Shown piece after piece: positions 1 to 8,687 of a DNA stretch of 64,000 bases. The notes beneath the pieces were generated by a model. It was not told the origin of the DNA. It saw nothing but the letters and a program-made list of their open reading frames with translations, and made no database searches. Position numbers and translations under genes: made by a program. Positions within the stretch are counted from its first letter, which is position 1. Each line of letters starts with the position of its first letter. Origin of the DNA: an uncultured Alphaproteobacteria bacterium (GTDB taxonomy: Bacteria > Pseudomonadota > Alphaproteobacteria > UBA2966); assembly GCA_958295725.1 (NCBI GenBank), contig OY282368.1, positions 496,001 to 560,000 of the forward strand, written 5' to 3'.

Positions 1-3000
1 GACTCCTGGCGCGCGGTCGAGATCGTGTTCCAGGTCACCGACGAGGAGATCGGCGAAGTCCGCGCCCGGCAGGATGGCCTGTTCCGGCGACCGGGGTTCG
101 ACGGAGGCCGGATCGAGTCCTTCCTGTTCCTGGCCGTCGAGCTCGACGACCGGCCCCACGGCCGGACCGAACTCGCCGAGGCGACCCGCGCCGTCAACCG
201 CTTGTTCGCGATGCCGGCGATCCTCCTGTTCCGTCACGGCGCGGCCCTGACCCTGGCCGTCGTCCACCGCCGCGCCCACAAGCGGAACCCGGACCGCGAC
301 GTGCTGGAGCGTGTGACGCTGATCAAGGACATCCGCGCCGCGGACCCGCACCGGGCGCATCTCGACATCCTCGCCGACCTCGCGCTCCCCCGTCTGATCG
401 AGGCGCACGGCGTCCGCGATTTCGACGGCCTGCACGCGGCGTGGGAACGGACGCTCGACATCGAACTCCTCAACCGCCGCTTCTATCGCGATCTGTTCGA
501 GTGGTTCGAGCGGGCGGTGGCGGGGTGCCGCTTCCCCGACGACGGCGCCGGCGAGGGCTCGACCGAACGCCACGTCATCCGGCTGATCACGCGCCTTCTC
601 TTCGTCTGGTTCATGAAGGAGAAGGGGCTGATCCCGGAAGCGTTGTTCGAGGACGGCTTCGCCCGCCGGGCGCTCGAGGACCACGCGCCGGAGCGGACGG
701 ACTACTACCGGGCGGTGCTCCAGAACCTGTTCTTCGCCACCCTCAACACCGAGATCGACAAGCGCGCCTTCAGCGAGAAGGGCAAGGCCACGCATCGCGA
801 CTTCGCCAGGTACCGCTACCGCGATCTTCTGGCCGACCCGGACGGCTTCGTCGAAGACCTGAAGAAGGTTCCCTTCGTCAACGGCGGCCTGTTCGACTGC
901 CTGGACGACTTCGCCGGCGCGCGTGCGGGCGGGCGGCGCATCGACGCCTTCACCGACGTCGAGGCCCAGGGCAAGGGCCTGTCGGTCCCGGCGCGGCTCT
1001 TCCTCGACCCGGAACGCGGCCTGTTCCCGCTGTTCCGGCGCTACAAGTTCACGGTGGAGGAGAACACGCCGCTCGACCGGGAGGTGGCTCTCGACCCGGA
1101 GTTGCTGGGCCGTGCGTTCGAGAACCTGCTCGCCGCCTACAACCCGGAGACGCGGGAGACGGCGCGTAAGGCGACCGGGTCCTACTACACGCCGCGGCAC
1201 ATCGTGGACTACATGGTCGGGGAGGCGCTGGCCGAGGCCCTGGCCGGGAAGGCGCGGCCGGCGGACGGCGACGCGGACTGGTGGCGTGCCCGGCTCGGCT
1301 ACCTGCTGGACTGGGAAGACGCCCGCGACGACGCGGCGGAATTTTTCGATGCGGACGAGATCGGCTCGCTGGTGCGCGCCATCGCCGGCCTTCGGGTGCT
1401 GGACCCGGCGGCGGGGTCCGGCGCCTTCCCGATGGGCGTCCTGCACCGGCTGACGCTGGCGCTGCGGCGGCTGGACCCGCGGAACGAACGCTGGGAAGCG
1501 TTGCAGAAGGAACTGGCGGCGGAACGGGCGGGCCGGGCGTTCGACACCCGCGACGAGGCGGCGCGGAGCGCGGAGCTGGTGGAGATCAGCCGGATATTCG
1601 AGACCTACCGGGACTCCGACTTCGGGCGCAAGCTGTACCTGATCCAGAACGGCATCTACGGCGTCGACGTCCAGCCCGTCGCCTGCCAGATCTCCAAGCT
1701 GCGCTTCTTCGTCTCGCTGGCGGTGGAGCAGGAGGCGAACGACGACCCGGCGGACAATCACGGCATCCGCCCGCTGCCCAACCTGGAGACCCGCTTCGTC
1801 GCCGCCGACGCGCTGATCGGCCTGGGCGTCGAGAAGGCGCAGGGGATGCTCGGCAACGACGCCGTGAAAGCCACGGAAGACCGCCTGCGGGACGTGCGCG
1901 AGCGTTACTTCAACGCCCGCGCGCGGGAAACCAAGCGCCGGCTGCGCGAGGAGGACGAGAAGCTTCGGGCCGAGCTCGCCCGCGAGCTGGAGAGCCTGGG
2001 CTTCGGCCACGACGACGCCCGAGCCGTCGCCCTCTGGGACCCCTACGACCAGAACGCCCGTGCCGGCTGGTTCGACCCGGAATGGATGTTCGGCGTGACC
2101 GACGGCTTCGACGTCGTGATCGGCAACCCGCCTTACATCCGGGGCGAGAAGATCGCCGGCAAGGCGCGGATCGCGGCGGCGTTCGGAGCGTTCCACCGGG
2201 GAGCGGCGGACATCTACACCTATTTCTTCCGCAAGGGCGCGGACCTCTTGGCCGACGGCGGGACCCTCTGCTTCATCGCTTCCAACAAGTTCATGCGGGC
2301 CGATTACGGCAAGCCGTTGCGCGAGTTCCTGAAGCGGGAAGCGCCGCCGCTCGCCATCCTCGATTTCGGGCGCACCGGCGCGTTCGACGCGACCGTGCGA
2401 CCTTTGGTGCTGCTGGCGCGAAAGGCCGGCGGACACGGGGAGTTTCGCGCCGCCACCGTGCGGGGCGCGGACGGCGCGGCCGATCCCGGTGCGTTCATGG
2501 ACGGGAACGGGTTTCCCATGAAGGTCGCCGCCTTGCCGGATTCGGGCTGGACGCTCGCGGCCCCGGAATTGCTGGAGTTGCGGGCCAGGATGGAGGCTGT
2601 TGGAACGCCGCTGCGGGACTATCTGAAGGACGGCCTCTATCGCGGCATCGTCACGGGCCTGAACGCCGCCTTCGTCATCGACGGGGATGTGCGCGAGCGT
2701 CTGATCGACGAGGACCCGGCGAGCGAAGAGCTGATCCGGCCGTGGCTGCGCGGCCGCGACGTGCGGCGCTGGCGCGCGGATTGGCGTGGCCTGCATGTGA
2801 TCTTCACCCGCCGGGGCACGGTCATCGAGGACTACCCCGCCATCGAACGGCATCTGTCGCGCTGGCGTCCCGACCTGGAGCCGAAACCCCGACACGGGGC
2901 CAAACTCGGTCGAAAGCCGGGCAGCTACGAATGGTTCGAGATTCAGGACAATATCGCCTACCACGAGGCGCTCGACCGCCCGAAGATCGTCTATCCCGTG

Positions 3001-3399
3001 ATCGGACGGGAGATGCGCGCCGCGCTTGACCGCGAGGGCCGCTTGACGAACGACAAGTGCTTCATCCTTCCCGGCGACGACGCCTGCCTTCTCGCCCTGC
3101 TCAACTCCAGGCTGTTGGACTTCTGGCTCCGCCTCGCCATGCCCTGCCTCGACGACCCGTTCGACGGCGGCGACATGGAGTTCCGCGGCGTCGCCATGGA
3201 GCGCGCGCCCATCGCGTCGCCGCCCGCGAAGACGAAGCGGCGCCTCGCCGCCCTCGCGAACCGCGCCCAGGCCGCGAAGGAAGCCGACCCGGACGCCGAC
3301 ACCGCGCCCCTGGAGCGTGAGATCGACGAGATCGTCTACGGGCTCTACGGCCTCGACGACCGGGACGTCGGGGCGGTCGAGAGGGCCTTGCCGTCGTAA
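1..3399 (+). CDS. Type IIG-like (Eco57I family) DNA adenine methylase/restriction protein, 5' end outside window
   Basis: The frame is open from the first base. A GTG lies at 25, but the family usually has more N-terminal sequence, so the true start is probably outside the window. An Eco57I/TaqI-like N6-adenine methyltransferase core is visible: a TGSYYTP segment at nt 1174-1194, the SAM-binding DPAAGSGAF motif at nt 1402-1428, and the catalytic NPPY motif at nt 2125-2136. The region after NPPY (about nt 2500-3300) has the length and character of a target-recognition domain, with a helical tail. The N-terminal ~400 residues would hold the nuclease half of a single-chain restriction-modification enzyme, but I could not assign a PD-(D/E)XK motif with confidence. 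It lies 3' to 3' against the cas13a-CRISPR locus. A BREX PglX-like methylase is an alternative; no other BREX genes are in view. Confidence 0.85.
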   Translation, partial: DSWRAVEIVFQVTDEEIGEVRARQDGLFRRPGFDGGRIESFLFLAVELDDRPHGRTELAEATRAVNRLFAMPAILLFRHGAALTLAVVHRRAHKRNPDRDVLERVTLIKDIRAADPHRAHLDILADLALPRLIEAHGVRDFDGLHAAWERTLDIELLNRRFYRDLFEWFERAVAGCRFPDDGAGEGSTERHVIRLITRLLFVWFMKEKGLIPEALFEDGFARRALEDHAPERTDYYRAVLQNLFFATLNTEIDKRAFSEKGKATHRDFARYRYRDLLADPDGFVEDLKKVPFVNGGLFDCLDDFAGARAGGRRIDAFTDVEAQGKGLSVPARLFLDPERGLFPLFRRYKFTVEENTPLDREVALDPELLGRAFENLLAAYNPETRETARKATGSYYTPRHIVDYMVGEALAEALAGKARPADGDADWWRARLGYLLDWEDARDDAAEFFDADEIGSLVRAIAGLRVLDPAAGSGAFPMGVLHRLTLALRRLDPRNERWEALQKELAAERAGRAFDTRDEAARSAELVEISRIFETYRDSDFGRKLYLIQNGIYGVDVQPVACQISKLRFFVSLAVEQEANDDPADNHGIRPLPNLETRFVAADALIGLGVEKAQGMLGNDAVKATEDRLRDVRERYFNARARETKRRLREEDEKLRAELARELESLGFGHDDARAVALWDPYDQNARAGWFDPEWMFGVTDGFDVVIGNPPYIRGEKIAGKARIAAAFGAFHRGAADIYTYFFRKGADLLADGGTLCFIASNKFMRADYGKPLREFLKREAPPLAILDFGRTGAFDATVRPLVLLARKAGGHGEFRAATVRGADGAADPGAFMDGNGFPMKVAALPDSGWTLAAPELLELRARMEAVGTPLRDYLKDGLYRGIVTGLNAAFVIDGDVRERLIDEDPASEELIRPWLRGRDVRRWRADWRGLHVIFTRRGTVIEDYPAIERHLSRWRPDLEPKPRHGAKLGRKPGSYEWFEIQDNIAYHEALDRPKIVYPVIGREMRAALDREGRLTNDKCFILPGDDACLLALLNSRLLDFWLRLAMPCLDDPFDGGDMEFRGVAMERAPIASPPAKTKRRLAALANRAQAAKEADPDADTAPLEREIDEIVYGLYGLDDRDVGAVERALPS

Positions 3400-3493
3400 A
3401 CGGCCGTCGGGGCCGTCGATCCCTCACGCATTGCGCCTTCCTTACTTATACGACCGTTCGTAAGCCTCCAGGACGTCCGTGATCCCTCTCCGT

Positions 3494-3507
3494 GGGGGAT
3501 CTCCCCC
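3494..3507 (-). terminator. Short GC hairpin beyond the CRISPR array
   Basis: Five G's at 3494-3498 can pair with five C's at 3503-3507 around a 4-nt loop. The site lies past the distal end of the array in its direction of transcription, so it could end the cas13a-array transcript. There is no U-tract, so this is a weak call. Confidence 0.3.
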
Positions 3508-3533
3508 GGTTATTGGACATAACCCGAAAGTGG

Positions 3534-3768
3534 AAACGCAATTCCCCTTTATTCGGGGATGGTCTTCTTCCGGCCGTGAAAGCGTGGCAGCTGCGATTCG
3601 GGTGTAGTTCCCCTTTATTCGGGGATGGTCTTCTTCTCAATCTGGTCCTGGGGACGGCACTGGTCGGGTGTAGTTCCCCTTTATTCGGGGATGGTCTTCT
3701 TCGGACTCACGACGTTCACGATCTTCGGGTCGGGTGTAGTTCCCCTTTATTCGGGGATGGTCTTCTTC
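3534..3768 (-). CRISPR. Type VI-A CRISPR array, 4 repeats and 3 spacers
   Basis: Near-identical 37-nt repeats occupy 3732-3768, 3666-3702 and 3600-3636, with a degenerate fourth copy at 3534-3570. Three 29-nt spacers lie at 3703-3731, 3637-3665 and 3571-3599. A conserved TC beside each full repeat could make the true unit 39 nt with 27-nt spacers. Read on the minus strand, the repeat contains GACCATCCCC, a GAATAAA loop and GGGGAACTACAC. This gives a 5-bp stem (UCCCC/GGGGA) preceded by GACCA and followed by ACUA-CAC, the layout known for Cas13a crRNA handles (GACUACCCC...GGGGACUAAAAC). The copy with a diverged end is the one furthest from cas13a, as expected for a terminal repeat, so the array runs in the same direction as the gene. 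Only 35 nt separate the first repeat from the cas13a stop, so there is little room for a leader. Confidence 0.96.
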
Positions 3769-3803
3769 GACTGTCGCATAACGTCCTGTCGGAACGCGAC
3801 GAA

Positions 3804-6800
3804 TCATCCGTTCCGCCGTCGGGAATCCGATCGCCGCCGCCGTTTCCGGCCTCGATTCCCGCGTTTTTCCGTCCCGGTTTTCGCCGCCCCGGCGTGGTGG
3901 GTGGAAAGGACATCGCCCTCGGAAGGCTGCGCCTCCCCGGCGAACAGGTCCGCCGCCATCGCGACGAACTGCTTCCCGTGCAGGTCCTCTCTGATCCGTT
4001 TGTCGTCCAGATGAACGGCCTGCCTGGCCTTGACCGTCGCTCCGGTCAGCCGATGATCCTCCATCTTCCAGGCCAGTTCGAGACCCTCCCGCGCCATCAG
4101 TTCGATCACCGACTTCGACACCGCGTTCTTCAGCTTGCGGTCGTAGGCCATGAGTCGGCGCGCGTCGTCGACGAGCCTCGTCAGGTCGAGGTTCTCCGCC
4201 CCGCCTCGCAGCATGTTGAAATGCATGAAGCCGTTGCGGATAGAGGCGCCGCCGCACTTGCCATCCAGGAAACAGTCGCCGAATAGCCTCTTCAACCGGC
4301 CGTAAATCGCCTGTGCGTCCTCGTTCTCCGCTTTCTCGAGCTGCCGGAGCGCCTCGACGATCCGGCCGTCCTTCAGACGTTCGAGCCCCTTGGCGTTGAA
4401 TATCTCCTCCGGCCTTCCGTCCCGAAGCCGCGTAAGCGCCAAGGTCGCGAAATAGAGATCGCGCTCCCACAACCCGGCATAGTCGACCAGACGCCCGAGA
4501 ACCTCCATCAAAAGGCGATGCAGGCGGGCGTGATTGTGGAGGCGGACATGGGCGGCGAGGCGCCGATGCCGGGCGACCTCGGCCAACGCCGCGCGGTAGA
4601 CGTTCTTGTCCTCGTCGGAAAACGCCTTCTTCTTTCTGGTCCATTTCTCGTGAAGGTCTTCGCGCTCTTTTTGCCGCCGCGCGATGGGCGAGCCGCCGTT
4701 CTCTTCCTTCTCGAAGGCGGCCAACTCGTTCAGGTCGCAGGCCGCGATGGGATGCTTCTCGAAGACCGGCATCAGCGGTTGGAGGCCGCCGAAACGCAGA
4801 ACCTCCCGCAAGCCCCGCAAGGGAACGTACCGCCCGCCGTCTTCCCCCCGCTGCTCGGGGCAAGCGCGGGAAAAGGTCTCTTTGTCGTCGAACAGCCTCA
4901 CGAGCGCCCGCGCCCCGGCCATGCCTTCGCCGCCCTCGAACTTGGCGTCGTGCATGGCGATGTAGAGATCGAGCAGCCGCCCGACGGCCTCGGCCTCGGC
5001 CTCCGCCTCCGTCTCCGCCTCCGTGGACGGCTTCCCTTCGAGGACGGACCACTTGCGAAGCTGGTGTTGCAAACGGTTGACCGCATCGACCGGCACGAGA
5101 TGGAGGAGGAAGTACAGCACGGTTTCCCAATCGTCCGGCTCCTTCTCGGGTGCGGCCGAAACCGGCGGCGCGGACTCCAGGTCGCCACGCGTGGTCTCCG
5201 GCAACGGCCCGTCGCCCAACTCGTCCAGCGTCCAGACCAACCCGGCCTCCGTCAGCCACGCCTCGAACGCCTGCCCCACCACGTCGCACCGGAGGTCGTC
5301 GATATACTTCGCTTGCTTGCGGGCCTTGTCGGCGTCGCTGCCGTAGCCCCGCTGGACGCGAAGCTCGATCGCGGTCTCGGTGGCGAGGCAGTCGACGAAT
5401 TTGGCGATCCCTTCTCCCGTCTTCAAGCGAACCAGACCGGCGGACCTGGCGACAGCGAATTCGTCCTTGTTGATGTTCCGCGCCTCCTCGGTCGCGTGCT
5501 TCGCAGCGCGTTCGATCCAGGCGTTCAGGGCCTCGTGGCTCCGTTCTTCCAGCCAAGCGGGGAAGACGCGCTCGTACAGCGTCTTGACGACGGTGTAACG
5601 ACACAGGCGGCCGGGCTTCTCCAGTTCCGCCCGGTTGTCGGGCGGTGGCAAACGCAGGACGTAAGGCTTGCGGCGCCATGCATGTTTCGCCCGGTCGAGG
5701 ACGCGGCGGAAGCGCGGCAGCGGGGACAGCGGCGGCGCTCCGGCAAGGACGGCGTCGACGAGCGCGTTCAGCCTCCCCTGGTCGAAATAGTGCTCGACGT
5801 GCGCACCCCGGAGAGTCTCGACGAGCCGGTCGTCGCGTTCCTCGGCGTCGCGCTTCAGCAGGCGCCGCGCGGCGGAAAGGGCGGGGCCGGACGCGCCCTC
5901 CGCGCCGCGCCGCAATCCCCGGGCGAAGCCGCCGCGCCCCTTGAAGTGGAACGACGAATGGCGCAGCCCGGCCCATCCTTTCAGGGCGAGGCGGAGAACC
6001 GACCGTCGGAAAGCGTCGTCGCCCTCGAACAGGTTGGCGCGGTCTCCGAACAGGGTCGGCAATTTCTCGCGGCAGGTGCCCGCGTCGAAGTCATCGCCGA
6101 CCGCCCGTTCGATCTGACGCCTCCCCAATATGTCCCGGTCGATCCGGTCGCACGGATCCGCCCAGTCCTTCGCCGTCCGCGCGGCGAGAGCGACCGTGTT
6201 CCGCCACACGCGCACGAAGGCTTCGTTGCGCTTGATCTCCGACTGTCCGTCGCTGGTCCGGTAGCGGCTGTGCGCGACGGCGACGTCGGCGGGCCAGTTG
6301 TTCACGACGTCGGCCGGCGCGTCAGCGCCGAGCGGCGGGGTGGCCTCGTAGTGGATCGTCTTCCCCAGGCGCACCAGGGCGGCGAGCTCGCGGTTGTCCG
6401 ATTTCCTCCCGATCAGCCGGAACAGGGCATCCATATCCGCCGGAAGGACCCGCGCGATGGATTTCTTCCGGTGCTCCTTGAGGACGCGGGCGTAGGCGTC
6501 CTTGACGGCGCAATGAAGCGCGAACAAGCCAGGGAACGTTTCGCGGGCCTCGGCGATGGAAAAGACCTTGCCTCCGTCCCGGTCCCGGAACAGCCGGCCG
6601 TACTGCTCGTACAGGACCGGCGCGGCGTCCCGCATCGAAACCCGGCGGTTCCCACGCTCTTTCTCTTTCTCCTCGGCCTTCCGGCGGATGCGGCCCGCGA
6701 CATCGCCGGCCTCCCGGTACTTCTTCTCGTCCCGTTCGGACCAGGAGCGTTCCTCGCCCGGAAACGACGCCACGCCGGCGGCGATGCTTTCGGCCCTGGC

Positions 6801-7343
6801 GGCGATCCGGCCTTGCCGCTTGTTCGGACGGCCGCCGTCGATCCGGTATTCCGCGCGGTGCAGATGCTCGTGGACCTTCCCGACGATCGCCTTGGCGGCC
6901 CGGTCGTCGATATCGCGAGGCTCGCGGCCGTCGGCGAAACGCGCGTACCAGCGCCCCTTCTCCCGCCCATGCGCCTTGTTGTCGTCTTCCTTCCCGTAGG
7001 GGTGGATTTTCGACCGCCACAGGCGTTTGTGTTCGGCCCCCTTCTCGGAAAGATCGAAAAACCCCTCCCCGGTCAGGAACTCGAAGGCGGCCCGGCCGAG
7101 CGTCTCGCGCAGGCGGCGCTGTTCGGCCGTCGGCCTTTCTCCGGGTTTCGGCTTGGCCGCGATCTTGTCGATGGCGGAAATCCACTGCGCCAGGACGAGC
7201 TCGGGATGGCCGGCCGCGAAGGGCGCGAGTTCGGCGAGGTCGTCGGCCGGAAGGCCATCGACGTTCCGGCGAATCTTCCGGCGCAAGGCGTCGTCGCCGT
7301 CGAAGACCGTCTCGCTTCGGCCGTAGGGTTTGACGATCAACAT
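3804..7343 (-). CDS. cas13a: CRISPR-associated RNA-guided RNase Cas13a (C2c2), subtype VI-A
   Basis: This 1,179-residue protein carries two HEPN RX4H motifs: RHSSFH at residues 461-466 and RNGFMH at 1036-1041. The spacing and total length match the Cas13a plan; Lbu Cas13a is 1,159 aa with motifs at 472-477 and 1048-1053, from memory. After the second motif comes MAYDRKLKNAV, a hallmark of the Cas13a HEPN2 domain. The N-terminal QWISAIDKI, the HPYG and GRWY segments, and the later HQLRKW and GRLVDYAG segments resemble my memory of Rhodobacter capsulatus Cas13a. Family knowledge: crRNA-guided binding of single-stranded RNA activates target and collateral RNA cleavage, and the protein processes its own crRNA. 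It ends in a very basic tail, and seems to lack the C-terminal extension I recall in the Rhodobacter protein. The ATG at 7343 is the natural start; a GGGAG about 10 nt upstream is a modest RBS. No cas1, cas2 or accessory gene is adjacent. Confidence 0.97.
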   Translation of the reverse strand: MLIVKPYGRSETVFDGDDALRRKIRRNVDGLPADDLAELAPFAAGHPELVLAQWISAIDKIAAKPKPGERPTAEQRRLRETLGRAAFEFLTGEGFFDLSEKGAEHKRLWRSKIHPYGKEDDNKAHGREKGRWYARFADGREPRDIDDRAAKAIVGKVHEHLHRAEYRIDGGRPNKRQGRIAARAESIAAGVASFPGEERSWSERDEKKYREAGDVAGRIRRKAEEKEKERGNRRVSMRDAAPVLYEQYGRLFRDRDGGKVFSIAEARETFPGLFALHCAVKDAYARVLKEHRKKSIARVLPADMDALFRLIGRKSDNRELAALVRLGKTIHYEATPPLGADAPADVVNNWPADVAVAHSRYRTSDGQSEIKRNEAFVRVWRNTVALAARTAKDWADPCDRIDRDILGRRQIERAVGDDFDAGTCREKLPTLFGDRANLFEGDDAFRRSVLRLALKGWAGLRHSSFHFKGRGGFARGLRRGAEGASGPALSAARRLLKRDAEERDDRLVETLRGAHVEHYFDQGRLNALVDAVLAGAPPLSPLPRFRRVLDRAKHAWRRKPYVLRLPPPDNRAELEKPGRLCRYTVVKTLYERVFPAWLEERSHEALNAWIERAAKHATEEARNINKDEFAVARSAGLVRLKTGEGIAKFVDCLATETAIELRVQRGYGSDADKARKQAKYIDDLRCDVVGQAFEAWLTEAGLVWTLDELGDGPLPETTRGDLESAPPVSAAPEKEPDDWETVLYFLLHLVPVDAVNRLQHQLRKWSVLEGKPSTEAETEAEAEAEAVGRLLDLYIAMHDAKFEGGEGMAGARALVRLFDDKETFSRACPEQRGEDGGRYVPLRGLREVLRFGGLQPLMPVFEKHPIAACDLNELAAFEKEENGGSPIARRQKEREDLHEKWTRKKKAFSDEDKNVYRAALAEVARHRRLAAHVRLHNHARLHRLLMEVLGRLVDYAGLWERDLYFATLALTRLRDGRPEEIFNAKGLERLKDGRIVEALRQLEKAENEDAQAIYGRLKRLFGDCFLDGKCGGASIRNGFMHFNMLRGGAENLDLTRLVDDARRLMAYDRKLKNAVSKSVIELMAREGLELAWKMEDHRLTGATVKARQAVHLDDKRIREDLHGKQFVAMAADLFAGEAQPSEGDVLSTHHAGAAKTGTEKRGNRGRKRRRRSDSRRRNG

Positions 7344-7391
7344 GTCCGGTCACACTCCCGGGCGCGAAACAAGCGCATCACGACAGGTGTA

Positions 7392-7553
7392 TCATGTAGG
7401 TTCCGATCCTCCGCCTACAAGATACGGTTTCGCCTCCCGCCGGATATTCTCCCGCGCCGTCGTCCCGGCCGACCGTTCGGACGACGGGGCCGCGCCGGAC
7501 GTCTCGGGCCACTGGCTCCACTCGCGGCCGCCCAGCAGCCGCCCACCGATCCC
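7392..7553 (-). pseudogene. Remnant of the 3' end of a DUF5131 (three-Cys-motif) gene
   Basis: On the minus strand this stretch encodes [18 protein letters not shown], almost the C-terminus of the intact DUF5131 protein at 9847-10593, and runs on to a TGA at 7394-7392. At DNA level 40 bases (7491-7530) are identical to 9865-9904. A stop codon lies just upstream of the matching part, so only about 22 codons of homology survive. It sits about 50 bp from the cas13a start. The rest of 7344-7753 holds no gene I can support, only the presumed cas13a promoter region. Confidence 0.75.
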
Positions 7554-7753
7554 TCAAGCGTATCCGGCCCGTTCGCGAGGTCGACAGGATTGGCCGCGTT
7601 CTCCGTGGCTTCGACAAGAGAGATGCCGCGCCCATCGATAGGGCGGGTAGTCGTGAACGGTGGGGACGCGCCGTCAAAGGCGAGGCGGCGGGCACGAGAC
7701 CGATATACGACAGGAGGTGACAGAAAAACTCGATCAGGGTATGCTCCCGCTTC

Positions 7754-8131
7754 GTGACGTATCGCGAGTCCCTTCCCGACGGATGCCCGCCCGAGGAAGC
7801 CGAGGATGTCTCCGAACCGCGAGTCGTCTTCCGTCTGGTCCGGAACGACCCGCCGACAGACGACGATTTCAGGTCGCAGCGCGCCGAGAGGTCGAATCAC
7901 CGGTTTCGCCGCGTCGCCGAATGTCATGTGCGCGGATTATCCGTGCATGGCGATATCCACGACTCCGAAATGATAGTGAGGCTCCCTTGGCAAAAGGGAA
8001 AACACGTCTGCCGCGTCGATCTTGATGCCGGCGCCGGGAGCATCCAGAAAACCGGCCGCGCTTCGCATCATACGTGGTGGCCTCTCGCCGGCTTCGATAT
8101 CCTCGCGAACTGTTCGTTGGTGCAGGAATGA
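7754..8131 (+). CDS. Conserved hypothetical protein, first gene of a coupled pair
   Basis: This 125-residue protein starts at GTG 7754 (VTYRESLPDGCPPEEAED). The frame is closed by a TGA at 7718 and no better start codon is present; the ribosome-binding site is poor. It is acidic near the N-terminus and later contains FRLVRNDPPTDDDF and HHTWWPLAGFDI. I recall homologues with these blocks from other bacteria but not a function. No signal peptide or membrane segment is apparent. Its stop overlaps the start of the next gene (ATGA at 8128-8131), which implies translational coupling. The position between cas13a and the TcmP locus suggests a defence or toxin-antitoxin role, but that is inference from context. 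Confidence 0.7.
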   Translation: MTYRESLPDGCPPEEAEDVSEPRVVFRLVRNDPPTDDDFRSQRAERSNHRFRRVAECHVRGLSVHGDIHDSEMIVRLPWQKGKHVCRVDLDAGAGSIQKTGRASHHTWWPLAGFDILANCSLVQE

Positions 8132-8577
8132 GACCGGTTCGACATACGGCCACCTTGGTCCATTACGACGGAGCCCAGGTCTTCGAGGGTCGGGACTCGG
8201 CTGGCGGCCGCTATGTCGGCGTGATGGTCGATGGCAGTGGCGGCCCGGATCGTTATCTGGTGACGGGCGTCGCCCCCGAACAATTCCACCGGTTTCGATC
8301 CGGCGATCTCGATCTCAGGAGCATGTTGCTGGAGGCGGGCAGGGACGCATGGTATTTCGCGGACGTTTCCGACGATTTTCAGGAGCCTTTGAGGCTCGTG
8401 CGGCAGGATGGTTCGCTTGAAGGCCGGGAATTTCTGCCGGACGAAGGATTCGTTCTATCCGACGGCCCGATCGGCGGTTCGACGGTTGGCGAAGCAGGGG
8501 AACATCACGATGTCGTTGTCGAGCTCGGCGCGGAACCGCCGCCGGCGGCCGCCGAGGCGCGCCCGATTCGTGGATGA
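8128..8577 (+). CDS. Conserved hypothetical protein (DUF6575-like), second gene of a coupled pair
   Basis: This 149-residue protein starts at ATG 8128, overlapping the upstream stop by 4 nt. It reads MRPVRHTATLVHYDGAQVFE and later YLVTGVAPEQFHRFRSGDL and DLRSMLLEAG. These blocks resemble a family of unknown function that I believe is DUF6575; the name is from memory. It is soluble, acidic in the second half, and ends in a Pro/Ala-rich low-complexity tail. It is probably co-expressed with the preceding gene, with both products made in fixed ratio. No catalytic motif is recognisable. It converges on the tcmP locus; the 110 bp between them holds no clear gene. Confidence 0.7.
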   Translation: MRPVRHTATLVHYDGAQVFEGRDSAGGRYVGVMVDGSGGPDRYLVTGVAPEQFHRFRSGDLDLRSMLLEAGRDAWYFADVSDDFQEPLRLVRQDGSLEGREFLPDEGFVLSDGPIGGSTVGEAGEHHDVVVELGAEPPPAAAEARPIRG

Positions 8578-8687
8578 CGCTAGCCGGCCTGTCGAACCGT
8601 CCCCGGCCGCGCCTCCCGTCGCGAAACGAAGAATCCCATATGGGTAGCCGAGTCCTCACCCGAGAGTGACCCCGCCTCCCGCCAATC

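Noticed and set aside
3492-4286. Plus-strand frames running through the CRISPR array
   Set aside because: They translate the repeats themselves (SPLFGDGLL again and again) and then cas13a antisense, so they are not genes.
4518-7757. 1,079-residue plus-strand frame across cas13a
   Set aside because: It is the antisense shadow of cas13a, with no recognisable motif, whereas the minus-strand frame has two HEPN motifs.
7415-7927. 170-residue minus-strand frame upstream of cas13a
   Set aside because: It is antisense to the better-supported 7754-8131 gene and ends in Arg/Pro-rich low-complexity sequence.
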